The translations under genes and the position numbers were made by a program. Source: Epiperipatus broadwayi (lineage: Eukaryota > Onychophora > Udeonychophora > Euonychophora > Peripatidae). From it: a DNA stretch of 64,000 nucleotides. The stretch covers positions 682,001 through 746,000 of the forward strand of contig JAQFVV010006232.1 in the NCBI GenBank assembly GCA_028023455.1. The letters run 5' to 3'. This document shows positions 23,346-34,469 of this stretch, one piece after another. Position 1 is the stretch's first letter. Each line of letters starts with the position of its first letter. Under the pieces are notes generated by a model that worked only from the letters and a program-made list of their open reading frames with translations, was not told the origin of the DNA and made no database searches.

Positions 23346-24815
23346 ATATATGTGAAGTCCTGTGGCTATATATACTTCAAATAAGTGTTCAGTTTTATTA
23401 AACTTTGAAAAAAAAAAAGGAAAAACAAAAACAATAATTTTATAACATTTTTGTTTTAAAATTATTTATTTAATAGGAAATTTTTGTGTTTTTTTTGTTG
23501 TAACTTATCATTGTAATTAATAAATAGACAGATCTACAGATCTAGTAATTTAGTTTCTATGTAAATAATACAATTATATTAATTAAAAATCAAAAATAAA
23601 GATAAGTAAAAATTTTGTTAATTAGATTTGTGTGAATCTGATCATATGTTCAGAAATTATTGACTATAAAATAAAAGGGAATTTACTGTTCTTTTTCTTT
23701 ATGCTGGCAACTGATTTTGAGAGAAGGAAGTGAACTTAACATTATGAAAAAGATTCAACCACTCCTGTTAAAAGCTTTTGATTAGTGAGCACCCTTGTAG
23801 TATATATAGATGGAAAATAGCAATTTTTTTTATAAAAAAGTAGCTAACACAAGTGGGTAAAGTCCAATTTATGTACATGCTGACCACTTCTGTTCACCAG
23901 AAGGTGGCTGATAATTGCTTAGAATGTCCCCACCTACTAAATATGAAATATACTAATAGACTGCTGAGAGGAGAAAGAATGAAATTCAAATAAAAAAAGT
24001 AATCTCATAGCCAATGCTTTCTAAAAGACCAGATCTGTAAACAAATATAGAATTATTATAGTAAATGTGTATATTGTGGGAAAGACTATATAAACCAGAA
24101 GCCTCAGTAAGAGAAGCATTACCAACTGTTAACCATGAAAGTGAACTTAAAACCAGAATTACAACAAATATGCAATGTAACCTTGAGTATATGTGTGCAC
24201 TTACACATTTATCCACATATTCAAGTATTTACAATTTCTAGAGGAAGGAAAAACATACATCCTTTGAACTATAACCTGAAGTGACTTTTGAAACCATAGG
24301 TGAAAATATGTCAATTAATTGTATTATTATTATTAATTTTAGGAGTTTGTTTTTAAAATGATTTTAAATATTTTCTTTTTGTGATTATGTATTTTAAATA
24401 ATTATGGCTGGTTCCATGTAAAAAAGAAAATGTTCTTTATTTCTAGAAGAAAAAGAGTTGCATTTAACCTTCTTTGTAACTTTTATTAATAAATTGTTAA
24501 TTTTATTACAATCTCTTGTTTTCTTATTTCTAGCAGCCTATCAAAATATTCCTAACATTATTAGTGTGTGCATGTGTAATTTATATAGAACTAATTATAT
24601 AACAGAAAATTTAAAAGCTAGCATTTATGAGTAAATACAAGTTTAGAATTAAGATCTGTAATAAGAGTTAAGTTATCACATTGTACTGGAATGCTGTAAG
24701 AATAAAAATATGGCTGACAATTATTAATTACAAATATTTCTTTTCTGCATGGTGCATTAGCTAACTGCTGATAAAGTTAGAATAAAAATATAATTAAACT
24801 CAGTAAAATTGTACA
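23346..24815. other. AT-rich intergenic DNA, nothing recognised
   Basis: No gene or repeat that I can support. The open frame at 23986-24216 (minus) has no family resemblance. Confidence 0.5.
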
Positions 24816-24908
24816 TAGAGGTCAGCACAGCTGCCTTACAAGCAGTTGTCCTGGGTGAGCGGGTTCACTTCCCAGCCAATACTATGATACATGGGAAAAA
24901 AAGAAAAA
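24816..24908 (+). mobile_element. tRNA-derived SINE, copy 2 (5'-truncated head)
   Basis: Begins at AGAGGTCAGCACAG, lacking the acceptor 5' strand. It keeps CTGC-CTTACAA-GCAG and a T-arm stem CTGGG..CCCAG, where the pair C-G of the other copies is T-A. That compensatory change supports the stem. It ends ACTATGATACATGGG followed by an A-rich tail. Flanks ATTGTACAT and ATTGTATAT may be a degenerate TSD. Confidence 0.68.
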
Positions 24909-25179
24909 AACATTGTATATTTTTGTCAAAGATATTATTAGTCTAAAAGTTGTAACTTTGGTCATTGTAACTGAGTAGTCTATATGAAATCAGTAGAAAT
25001 GAAATATTCATAAACTGACTGGTACAAAAATTATTTTGTTAAGCATTATGTCAATGATTAGGAGATAAGCAATCAGCAATATATCATAAAAAATTGCTTG
25101 ATTTTTTTTTTGCTATGCAGAGATAAAATGGAAATTTTTGATGTGGAACTTGCATTATATTAATTGATTTGATTTTAAT

Positions 25180-25855
25180 TTAGTTTCAAATGTGTTGTGT
25201 GTATAGTTATTTCCACATTTTAAAAAACTATTCTATAAATAACATTTGTTAAAAATTATTAATTTATAACATTCAACTTTTGATGGAAGAGTCTTTTATA
25301 ATAAGGAAAAATAGTAAAAGTTATGAGACTTGATTTTTTTAAACATTTATGTTTACTGTAGCACTATAAATTTAGAGAGATTACATTTAAAAGAGATTTC
25401 CCTTTTAGATGCAAAAACTAATTAACATTTACTATTTTCATTAGGGACTGTCTATATTAACTGCCTATAATTTTTCTAAAATAAAATATATCAAATATTT
25501 CTATGTTCTTAAAAGTATTTAAACAATAACATCTGTTAAAAATTGTTAATATTTAACATTCATCTCTTGATGTAGAGTCTATTATATATAATAAGGAAAA
25601 ATAGGGAAAGTTGTTAGCCATTGTTTCTATAAACATTTATATATTTACTGTAGCATTTTAGTTTTATAAATGTCAAGAGAATGCATTCAAAAAAGGTTCT
25701 CCTTTTACTTTTAAAAAGTGTTTACAATTTACTGTTTTTGTTGGTCATTGAGTAAATTACCTGACTATGACTTTTTTAAAATAAAAGCAGATATTTTCAT
25801 GTTCTTAAAACTATTCCAACAATAAAATCTGTTAAAAATTATTAATATATCATAT
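25180..25855 (+). repeat. ~290-bp tandem repeat, about 2.2 copies
   Basis: The block with TGTTAAAAATTATTAAT recurs at about 25,250, 25,537 and 25,833, giving a period near 290 bp. Each copy carries CATTCA.CT, GGAAAAATAG, AAACATTTAT and TTTACTGTAGCA in the same order. Related to 22935-23345. No coding seen. Confidence 0.62.
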
Positions 25856-26924
25856 ATATGTTACAAATAGCTAAAAACACACTAAAATATAATGTTTAAA
25901 ACCTTAAAATAAATAAATTATAGAAATATGCTTTCAATTGCTCAATGAATTTTTCTCAACTGCTCTCATAATGCATTATTTTATGCTTATTGAGTTTTCA
26001 CATTAGTTTCGTGACAGTTAAGCAAATTATTTCATACATTATTAAAAATAGCTTTTTTAATTCATTTTTTTTTGGTATTCATCTCAAATTATATTTTTAT
26101 CTTAGGCATGTTAAACACAAAACTTCTATTAAACTTTAGCTCATATATATATATGTAAAAATATTTTAATATGTGGAAATTGTATATTTATTTAAAATAT
26201 ATTTAACTAAATATTTAAGGTAGATACACAGTCAACTACTAAATATATAAAAGGCATGATATTATGTACAGCTTATTACACAAAGTTAGGTGCTGTGTGA
26301 GCTGCCAATGAGCTCTGCAGATCATAGATAATGAGATAGCTTCAGATATGATGGTTATTGTAAATAAATAATGCCCAACAAAAAGTACATTATTTTGTAT
26401 TGAAGGATAGGATGCACTTTTGTCTATCTCTTTTCATTATTGGTCTCCAATCTTTTACTTAGAGTTAGAGTCAGGTAATCATGAAATTCTCATACCATCA
26501 GTTATCTAATAGTAGTAATGGGATTGTGTATGTATAATAACTTTTTGTAGCTTAAGTTCTTAAGAATTAAAAAGGAAATGATGGAAACAAACTGCATTTG
26601 CTAGTTATGACCTTTTCTTAAAGCAGTCCAATCATCAATATGTCAATGAGTCATGGTAGACTTGAATTTGGTAAATAATGTTAGATTGGCAAAAATTTAT
26701 GTTTAGACATTTCTATTTAAAAGATAACTCTATTACATAGATGAAAGAAACCAAGAAAATGTGGTCTACTAATAAATAGATTGCACCATATAGTCTGGTT
26801 GCAATAATACATTTGATGGAATAGTCATTAAAGTGATAGAAGTAATATTGTTAGTAGTAATGGTAAATTAGGAGACAGTGCTAATATTAAAAATAAATAT
26901 TATAAATTATTTGATATTCCCTAA
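25856..26924. other. AT-rich intergenic DNA, nothing recognised
   Basis: Nothing supportable. The last ~150 bases (GTCTGGTTGC..) may belong to the 5' region of the decayed LINE that follows. Confidence 0.45.
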
Positions 26925-29056
26925 ATATAGGTACATGGAATATGTGTATTTTACTTGATACAAATTATTCAAGTATAAATGGAGTACATCATTGGTGGCT
27001 AAGGAGCTGTCAAGAATTAAGGTGGATATAGCTAACTGTCTTTAGTAACAGAACAGGTAGACAACTATACATTTTGAAAGTGTAGATCAAGTAGTGGAGG
27101 GAGGATGCATGGTGTTTGACTTGCTATAAAGTTTATTTAGTATCTCCTATTTATGGAATTTCTTGATGTATCAATGAAAGGCTAATTGAAGTTAAAACTT
27201 GGCTTGCACAATATTACTAGTGCTCATTTTATTAGTACATATTCTCTAATATTAAATTCCAAAAATTCAGAGAAAAATGTTTATTTTTTGCTAGATAGCA
27301 CTTATAGCAATACAATTAAAAATCCAAATTTTCTTTTTAGAGACTTTAATGATTGTGTTCATATATATAGAAGACCTTGAACAAAAATTGTTGGAAATGA
27401 TAATATTGGTTTTGCAAACTCAAATGGTTTAATGTTATCAAATATTTTCCCAACATGTGAATTGACTACTACAAAGATTTTGTTTATGTAGGAATAATCA
27501 CTATAAAGGAATATGGAGGCATATATGCTCAAAACATTAGTATTTAGGGGATAGCATTGTAGTTAGTAGTTAGAATACAAAAAAGTTCATCATATTATCT
27601 AAGCATCTGTAGACATAAATTGTAGGCGGGAGTACAGATTAGTGTGTTCTAAGATTAATATGATTATTGTACTAAAATGTCATATTGCAATTGTATTCAT
27701 AAGAAAATTGTTTGTTATAAGTATCTATTTCACTATTCCTGATAAATTTCAATAGTTATTATACACTAAATTTCTTATTTGGGCTTCCAGATTGTCATAT
27801 TTCTAAGGCATGGAATTCTCTTAAGAACAATGTAAAAATAAACAATGTACAAATAAATTATTTTTTGGGTGATAAAATGAAAAATCAACTGCTTTTTCCA
27901 TCCAATTATTAATGATTTAGTTAAACAAAAACATGCAATACTTTCTTAATAAGTGTAATAATTTAAAGATAGCAGTTCAATGATTGAAAAAAGGGCTTAA
28001 AGGGATTAGTAAATTAAAATTGCAAAGAAGATACAGACATTCACTGATATTGGTCACTTAAGATTGTTTTTAATGCATTAAATACTACATATAGCCCTAA
28101 AAACAGGCATCACAATTCGGTTTAAATAATGATATAAAAATTGTGATGATGACTTTAAATATAGTGAATATATCACTAATTTAGACTTGGAAATATATAT
28201 CCAATTTAGTGAAGGAAAATATTTCTCTGTAATTTTAAAAGTAGAAAATATGCAATTATTGATGAATTATAAGGCATTTTAAAAATATGGTGAAATGTTA
28301 ATTTCAATAATATTAATCGGAACTTAGGATTGTTTACATTATTCCCAATTTTAAAAAATAAAGAAATTAGACAAGATTTTAATAATCATCATGAAATATT
28401 ATTATCTACTACAGCAGAAGTACTTTCAAGAATTTTATTTAATAGGTTATCAGAATTCAACATGGTATCAGAGAAACAAAAAGCACTATAGACATTGTTT
28501 TCTCCCAGATAAATGCAAGAAATGAATCAAAAATCTGGTTTATTGATTTGGTTAATTCACCTGAGTAAATTAATTTAACATAGCTTTGGCATTGTTTGAA
28601 ATTAGTCAGTTGTCAACCAAAGTTTATTCATATTTTATACTTTTTGTATGATGGAATGTTAAGAAATCTTATAACTGCAGACAAAAATCTGAAATATTTG
28701 AAATTAAAACTGACGTTAAAAAAAATGCGTATTTGTTTCAACATTGTTTTAATTTTTATGGCTGAAATTATTTGTAGGCAGTTTGAATAATTGGGGATTA
28801 AATTGTGAAATAGGTTTGATAGTGAAATTTTAAATTTGAATCACTTAAAAATATGATGTTTTTGGATTCAGAAATTTACAATATTCTGATGATTGTGTTA
28901 TTTTTTTCCAATGTAAAAGATCTGAATGTACATAACGTTTTTAATGCAATATATAAAGATTTGGTTCTGTAACTAATGTTTAAAAACTAATGTTTTATCA
29001 TCCAGAGACAGAAGAAAAATATTCAATGACTTTTAGCATGGATGAATGTCAACATC

Positions 29057-29070
29057 AAAATGTAAACTTA
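29057..29070. repeat. Target-site duplication of hammerhead element 2, left
   Basis: AAAATGTAAACTTA, repeated exactly at 30184-30197. Flanking bases differ, so the match is bounded at 14 bp. It lies inside the decayed LINE frame. Confidence 0.85.
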
Positions 29071-29158
29071 AAACAGGCAAAACTCTCTATATGTATTGTC
29101 ATTCAGTGCAAGCTAGAGTAATCAATGGATGCATAAAATCCCCACCTAGTGCCTACTT

Positions 29159-29217
29159 ATCCAATATCCCCAGACTAGTTTTTGGCTTGTAACCTTCATC
29201 AATAAGGAGCCTTGGAT
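29159..29217 (-). ncRNA. Type I hammerhead ribozyme remnant, minus strand
   Basis: On the minus strand stem I is ATCCAA/TTGGAT (29217-29212 with 29164-29159), plus TCCTTA/TGGGGA with wobble pairs. The core reads TTGATGA (C3 to T) and AAAA in place of GAAA (G12 to A). Stem II is GGTT-ACA-AGCC and helix III with GTC is intact (29175-29173). Two invariant bases are lost, so it should be inactive. Confidence 0.75.
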
Positions 29218-29966
29218 CTGAGAACAATGCACTTAGATCTTAGAATTTAATGCAACCCTCCAGCAGCCACCTTTTATCTCAACTACAAAACTATGAGACT
29301 TAAATTGAAAGCACTATAACATTTTCAATCCAAGCTCATCATCTTATATCATCATATAGGTCTGAACTCAGTTCAGGATCTATACATTTTGGTGTCTTTT
29401 GTTCTTTAATAACCATAGCCACCATTATCTTATTAAGTAGGATTGGTTTTAAGCCAATAAACATCACATGATTGCCATTTCTTATGCTTGCTCTTAACTG
29501 TTATTAAAACAGGCAAAACTCTATATGTATTGCCATTTGGTGCAAGCCAGAAACTAGTCTGGGAATATTGGATGAGTAGGCACTAGATGGGGATATTATA
29601 CACAAGACTTCTGGTATCCATTGATTACTCTGGCTTGCACTGAGTGGCAATACGTATAGAGAGTTTGCCTGTTTTAATAACAGTTAAGAGCAAGCATAAG
29701 AAATGGTAATCATGTGTTGTTTATTGGCTTAAAACCAGTCCTACATAATAGGATAGTGGTGTCTATGATTATTAAAGAACCAAAGACACAAAAATTATAG
29801 TACAGAAGTGAGTTCAGACCTATATGATTATATAAGTTGATGAGCTAGGATTGAAAATATTATAGTGTTTTCAATTTAAGTCTCATAGTTTTGTAGTTAA
29901 GTAGAGATAACAGGTGGCTGCTGGAGGGTTGCATTAGATCCTAAGATCAAGGTGCAGTACTCTCAG

Positions 29967-30025
29967 ATTTAAGGCTCCTCACTGATGAAGATCACAAGCC
30001 AGAAAATAGCCTGGGAATATTGAAT
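29967..30025 (+). ncRNA. Type I hammerhead ribozyme remnant, plus strand
   Basis: CTGATGA (29982-29988) and GAAA (30002-30005) are intact. Outer stem I ATTTAA (29967-29972) still pairs with TTGAAT (30020-30025), with one T.G. Inner stem I is TCCTCA with TGGGAA (one mismatch). The cleavage triplet has changed from GTC to GCC (30009-30011), and stem II is reduced. Probably inactive. Confidence 0.72.
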
Positions 30026-30183
30026 GAGTAGGCACTAGAAGGAAATTTTATGCACAAGCCTTCTGGCATCCATTGATTATTCTGGATTGTACCGGGTGGC
30101 AGTACATATAGAGAGTTTTGCCTGTTTTAATAACAGTTAAGAGCAAGAATAAGAAATGGTGATCATTTGATGTTTATTGGTTT

Positions 30184-30197
30184 AAAATGTAAACTTA
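30184..30197. repeat. Target-site duplication of hammerhead element 2, right
   Basis: Exact second copy of AAAATGTAAACTTA (29057-29070). The LINE frame continues immediately afterwards. Confidence 0.85.
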
Positions 30198-30906
30198 TTA
30201 GAATATCTTGATGGATTATTAAGTATCTTAGAAATTGAGATACAGCAGCAGCTTTGTGTTGTTACTGCTTTTAAGAGACTAAAATATAAGTTATTTTATT
30301 ACACATAAATCTTTTCAGTTAAATTAAGTGTATATAAATTATTCTTTAGCTTAATTTATTGTATGAAGGTGAGATTTAGATATCTTATCTACAAAAATAA
30401 AGCATGGAAAATTTTCAATTAAGGATGCTCTGTAAAATTAAAAAATAATACAATAGAAAACTCATAAAATCATTAAATATGTTTTTTACCTTCCTGAATG
30501 TGGTATTAGATTTTTCTATAGTAATACCATATCTTTTTTGTAATGCCAGATGAAATGAGTGAACAATACAAGACTTCATAAAAGTGTATTTTACAGTGAA
30601 ATTAAGCTTGGTTTTCATAGATAAGGTAAACTCTGAAATAAATTGTTGATTGTTTTTATTGGAAAGACATTATAAAGAAACATTATATTGAAAAGCTACA
30701 ATTAGATGTAATATTAAAGGGTATTTTGGTATTAAAGTATTTCAGAAACAAATATTTTCTACAGAAAAAATTTGAAAAATAGATTTCAAAATATAAAATA
30801 AGAAGGAACAGGATCAGGAAGTTCTATATTTGAACATAGTTGACTAAATGATTTGATTATAATCAATTCAGGTGGGCTTGAAATAGAGGTATCATTTAGC
30901 CTAGGC

Positions 30907-33447
30907 CAGTGGTGGTGAACCTTTTAATGTGTGCATGCTGAAAATTTCCAAAAAAATTTATTGAATGATTGGTGTGCCATACAGTTATTAAATCAAAATA
31001 TAAACAACTTAATTATTGCAGTTTATTAAAAATTTCTAAAACAAAATAATAATAATTAAACAAAATATCTAAATAAGCTAAATACAAATGAACGATATTT
31101 ATTTAGAAGAGCACAAGTTGAATAAAATGTAATAGTAAAAAATGATAGTAATTAAAACAAAATTTTGGAAATAAACATAGAAAATCAACAGAAATAGATA
31201 TTATTTAATGAGATTTTTGCTGTTGTACATTGGATGCCAAATATTTTATATCTGGTTCATATTTTGTCATTTTTAATAATGTACATTAGAAAAAAAAAAT
31301 TGATAATATAGCAGTCGTTAATTTTTTTAAACAATTAAATGTTTCGGGAATAGCATTTCAGGCAGTCAGTAGTTCCTTTACAACATTTTTTTTTACATAT
31401 ATGCAATAATCAATCATTTCCCATGGTTTCTAACTCATTCCTCAAGTCAACAAATTACCGATTCCACATAAAACTGGATTGAAAATCAACTGATTGCATT
31501 TCCATATCTTTTAAATTAAGCCACTCAAAAATTTCTATTTTGAGACTGTCCATTGATATTATGTCTGGGTATGAAATAAATTTTGATATTTCTGAAAATT
31601 GTCTGAACTGTGTAAATTTTAAAGAAAATCCATCAATTACTGATTGAATAACAGCACAAACGTTTTGCATCAATTTTACTGGATCTGGTTTCTCATGGGT
31701 TTATAAATCAGTCAAGAACTTTTTTTAGATTTGGAAAATATTTGAAGGTGTAAGAAATAACATCATGGTTAAAAATTTGTAATTTAACTTTAAATGCTTT
31801 GATCAAATCAAACATGATAACAATTGTCTTATTATAACTGTGCAGTTTCACATTTAATACATTTAGATGTGAACACATATTAGTAAAAAACAATAATTTT
31901 TTTAAACACTCAATGAATCTTTGAAGAACTTTTCCTCAACTTAACCATTGGACATTGTTGTACATAAGTAAACCATAGTATATTAAGTTTACCTCCCTCA
32001 ATGTGTAGATATAAAATTGATTAACTTAGTCACAATGTGCATAAAATCATCCAGTGGCTTAAAACTGCCCTTCATGCATAAAAACTGCTGATGTATAATG
32101 CAATGAAAACCCAAAATTGCATGTCCAATATGGTTGGTAAATAAACTGAGAAAACTATTTTCTTTTCTAGTCATAAACACCATCTGTAATTACTGATACA
32201 ATTTTGGCAACATCTATATTGCAAATATCTCTTCTTTTTGGAGTTGTTACTAATGAGGTTAAACTGATCAATTCTTCTTTGATATTATTCCCAACACAAT
32301 AGCAAATAAAAATAGCCAAATGAGCTGATCCATTTAGGTCTGTACTTTCATCATGGCAGAGAAAAATTAAACTAGATTTTATATCTTTTTTTTTTGTTGG
32401 TAAGTAATGTTGTTAGCCATTTGCAGGATTCTTTCTTTAAATATATTTCTAGAATAATGCTCTGAATAATTTTTGCTTTGTTTTCAAAATCTTCAAAAAG
32501 AACTAATGCACATTTTAGCCAAGCTTCTTTCATATATTCTCCATTATGAAAAGGTTTCCCATTTTGACAATTACATTTGAAATAATAAAAATAGCAGCAG
32601 TTATATTTGAATGATTTTCGATAAATTTCATTTTAGATGTTGATTGAATATTTATATTTTTAAATGCTTGGGCAATATATTCTTTTTATTCATATTTACT
32701 TTTTTCACAGAGCGATTTATAATTGGTCTCATATTGCCATTTTACAGATGAAGTTCTCAGAACAACTGTTTCAGAATATAAAACCTACCCTGGTGCCTTT
32801 TTTAATCATTCCATACTCATCAGTCCACCAATTTTGAAATTCTCTATAGCTTGATAATTTTTGTTTTTTTTATTTTCACTAGTCATATTAATATAATGGT
32901 AACAAATTTATTTAATGATAAATTTAAAAGAGCTTTAATAATTTTATAACTCAAACATTTATCATTTTACTTTTACAGCAAAATTTCAAGCAAAAAAAAC
33001 AAAATATCATTTGATGGCTTAATTACACATTTTGTTCCTTTGTTTGCGATTTTGATTACATTAAAAAATTGATTGGTGTCAACACATTTAGGTGAAAAAT
33101 GATTAGGACAGAAAGTCATGTGACTATTTTTATTTTAAATTTGAAAAAAAATTACTTCAAAGAGTTCTAAACTATTTTACTGAGTTTGCTTTTTAGTTTT
33201 ATTGGAATCACTTGACAGATTTATAGAATATGATATCACAGTATATTGGTACCACTATATTTGACTTAAATTAACATAATTTCTTGCTTCTAGTCAGAGT
33301 TCAATTGTAAATTGAATTCTAATATAATATTTATTTATTTTACCTTTAGTTTATAGTAAATTTTTATTAGTAGAGATTTTAGCAACAAAAATAAATAAAT
33401 TCAAATATGCCACTTTGGGCACATGTGCCATAAGTTCACCATCACTG
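30907..33447 (-). mobile_element. hAT DNA transposon, 2.54 kb, complete ends, dead transposase
   Basis: Terminal inverted repeats start CAGTGGTGGTGAAC (left) and CAGTGATGGTGAAC (right, complement), a typical hAT terminus. The right subterminal GGCACATGTGCC is palindromic, as in many animal hATs. Exact 8-bp TSDs flank it. The interior encodes a degraded transposase on the minus strand. Intact ends mean it could in principle be moved in trans by a related transposase. It lies just downstream of the decayed LINE. Confidence 0.92.
31440..32890 (-). pseudogene. hAT transposase pseudogene (GTF2IRD2/ZBED-related group)
   Basis: Fragments in several frames, reading from 32890 downwards. MTSENKK..Y..F...W (~32885) is an N-terminal-like start. 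SSVKWQYETNYKSL (~32750) follows, then SKMKFIENHSNI..FIISNVIVKMG (~32640). Next is HAILGFHCIIHQQFLCMKG (~32130-32070), matching the conserved HCIIHQ..LC region. Last is FTQFRQFSEISKFISYPDI (~31620). These match the hAT transposases from which vertebrate GTF2IRD2 and related domesticated genes came. Numerous stops and shifts. The product would have cut the TIRs. Confidence 0.8.
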
Positions 33448-33629
33448 GCCTAGGCCAAATCACTCAAGTGATTTTGAAAAATAAAAAAAGTGGTTAAGAG
33501 AATAAGTAAATGAAGTGAAGATAATGGAGATTATAAAAAAGAGTTAAGGTATAATGAAAATGAAATGTATGAAAAAAAAAAAACAAATTAAGTGAAAATA
33601 ATGATAAAATGGATGAGAATATTAATAAG

Positions 33630-34370
33630 TAAACTGAAAGTCTGAATAAACGAATAGATGAATTAAATAAAGTGGCTAAAAATGAAGTAATAGGTTTAAG
33701 TAGGAAACTTGATGCATTTGAAAATAATTGTCCTGAAGCAAAAAGAAATTTAGATGAGAGATTAGATGAAATTGAAATAAAGTTAAATAAATATCAAGAG
33801 AAATTCGAATGTAAATTTGTTGCATTAGAAGAGAAGTTAGATAAAGTTAATTTTAATTTGAAAAAAATAGTTGAATAAATAAAAATTCAATTAGATAACA
33901 GGTTTAAGTTAAAAACTAATCTTAGCGAAATAAAAGTAGAAACTAAAGATGAAATATTATAGTAAATAGGGATTAATAAAAATTGTAGTAAAAATAACAA
34001 ATACTTATATTCAAGTAAAACAGTAAGTTCTAAATTACTATCAAATAGGAACAAGTTATAAATAAGAAATAATGTTATATGTTTTTGGCAAAAAAAAATG
34101 TTTTAGATTTTATAGATGGGAAGAAAATCCTAATAAAACAATTGTATATACTTTACCAATTGATGGTTCAAAATATAATAGATTTACTATAAATGAAATA
34201 TATTTGGATATTAAAAAACATAATCAGTAGAAAGTATTTGAAGTTAGATATAATAAAATGAGTAAGTTTGCTTTATTTCATTCTGTAAACCATGACAGCA
34301 GAATGAATAATTCATGTCTTCTATATAATCATTATAATTTTTGTATTAAATGCCTTCATTACACAATGGA
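33630..34370 (+). pseudogene. Unknown coiled-coil ORF, broken
   Basis: From ~33634 a frame encodes a charged heptad-like region (ESLNKRIDELNK, then FENNCPEAKRNLDERLDEIE and KLNKYQEKFECKFVALEEKL) that looks like a coiled coil of about 80 residues, ending at 33876-33878. From ~34095 another frame is open apart from one stop (TIVYTLPIDGSKYNRFTINE; VFEVRYNKMSKFALFHSVN). It could be the ORF1 of a retroelement (coiled coil followed by a nucleic-acid-binding part), perhaps linked to the Penelope fragments downstream. I do not recognise the family. The upstream start is not determined: the codon at 33672 is GTG, not ATG. Confidence 0.35.
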
Positions 34371-34469
34371 TCAATAATGTTTGAAAATGTCAATGATAAG
34401 AGTACATAATATATATATATATATAATATTATGATTCAATGTCTGTATTTTTAAAGCAATATACGTAAT

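Larger units (their letters stand above)
29071..30183. mobile_element. Retrozyme-like hammerhead repeat element 2, head-to-head units with TSD
   Basis: About one minus-strand monomer (29071 to ~29540) is joined to about 1.4 plus-strand monomers (~29541-30183, 452-bp period: CCAGAAA at 29547 and 29999). The junction is at a shared GGCTTGCA/TGCAAGCC patch in the ribozyme, suggesting microhomology. Three ribozyme remnants are present: one minus, one plus, and a 3' half at ~29546-29565. It is flanked by an exact 14-bp TSD. Removing the insert and one TSD restores the host LINE frame (..HQNVN-LLEYLDG..), which confirms true insertion. Homologous to element 1 at 3.66-4.51 kb and more distantly to 60.36-61.19 kb. 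No coding. The inverted unit arrangement is the habit of Penelope-like retrotransposition products. Confidence 0.86.
26925..30500 (+). pseudogene. Decayed APE-type LINE (ORF often annotated as craniofacial development protein 2-like), interrupted by hammerhead element 2
   Basis: Heavily mutated but colinear with the endonuclease-reverse transcriptase ORFs that animal annotations often label craniofacial development protein 2-like. Endonuclease marks in order: GTWNM..LL (~26930), a D/I..LS.R-like patch (~27020), GI(N)ERLIEVKLGL (~27170), DFND (~27340) and NSNGLMLSN (~27425). RT marks: LLSTTAEVLSRILFNRLSEF (~28410), LIWLI.L for the AFID region (~28540), FLYDGML (~28635) and a YSDDC-like patch (~28875). 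The reading resumes after the inserted element with NVNLLEYLDGLLS..EIEIQQQL (~30190-30250) and RMLCKI (~30425). Many stops; certainly dead. Clade not assigned. Confidence 0.72.
30899..33455. repeat. 8-bp target-site duplications of the hAT element (GCCTAGGC)
   Basis: GCCTAGGC at 30899-30906 and at 33448-33455 exactly brackets the hAT element. Eight bases is the usual TSD length for hAT transposons. The octamer is itself a perfect palindrome and G+C-rich in an AT-rich region. Confidence 0.9.

Noticed and set aside
30415-30618. 67-codon minus-strand ORF
   Set aside because: It is antisense to the residual LINE sequence (RMLCKI region) and has no independent support.
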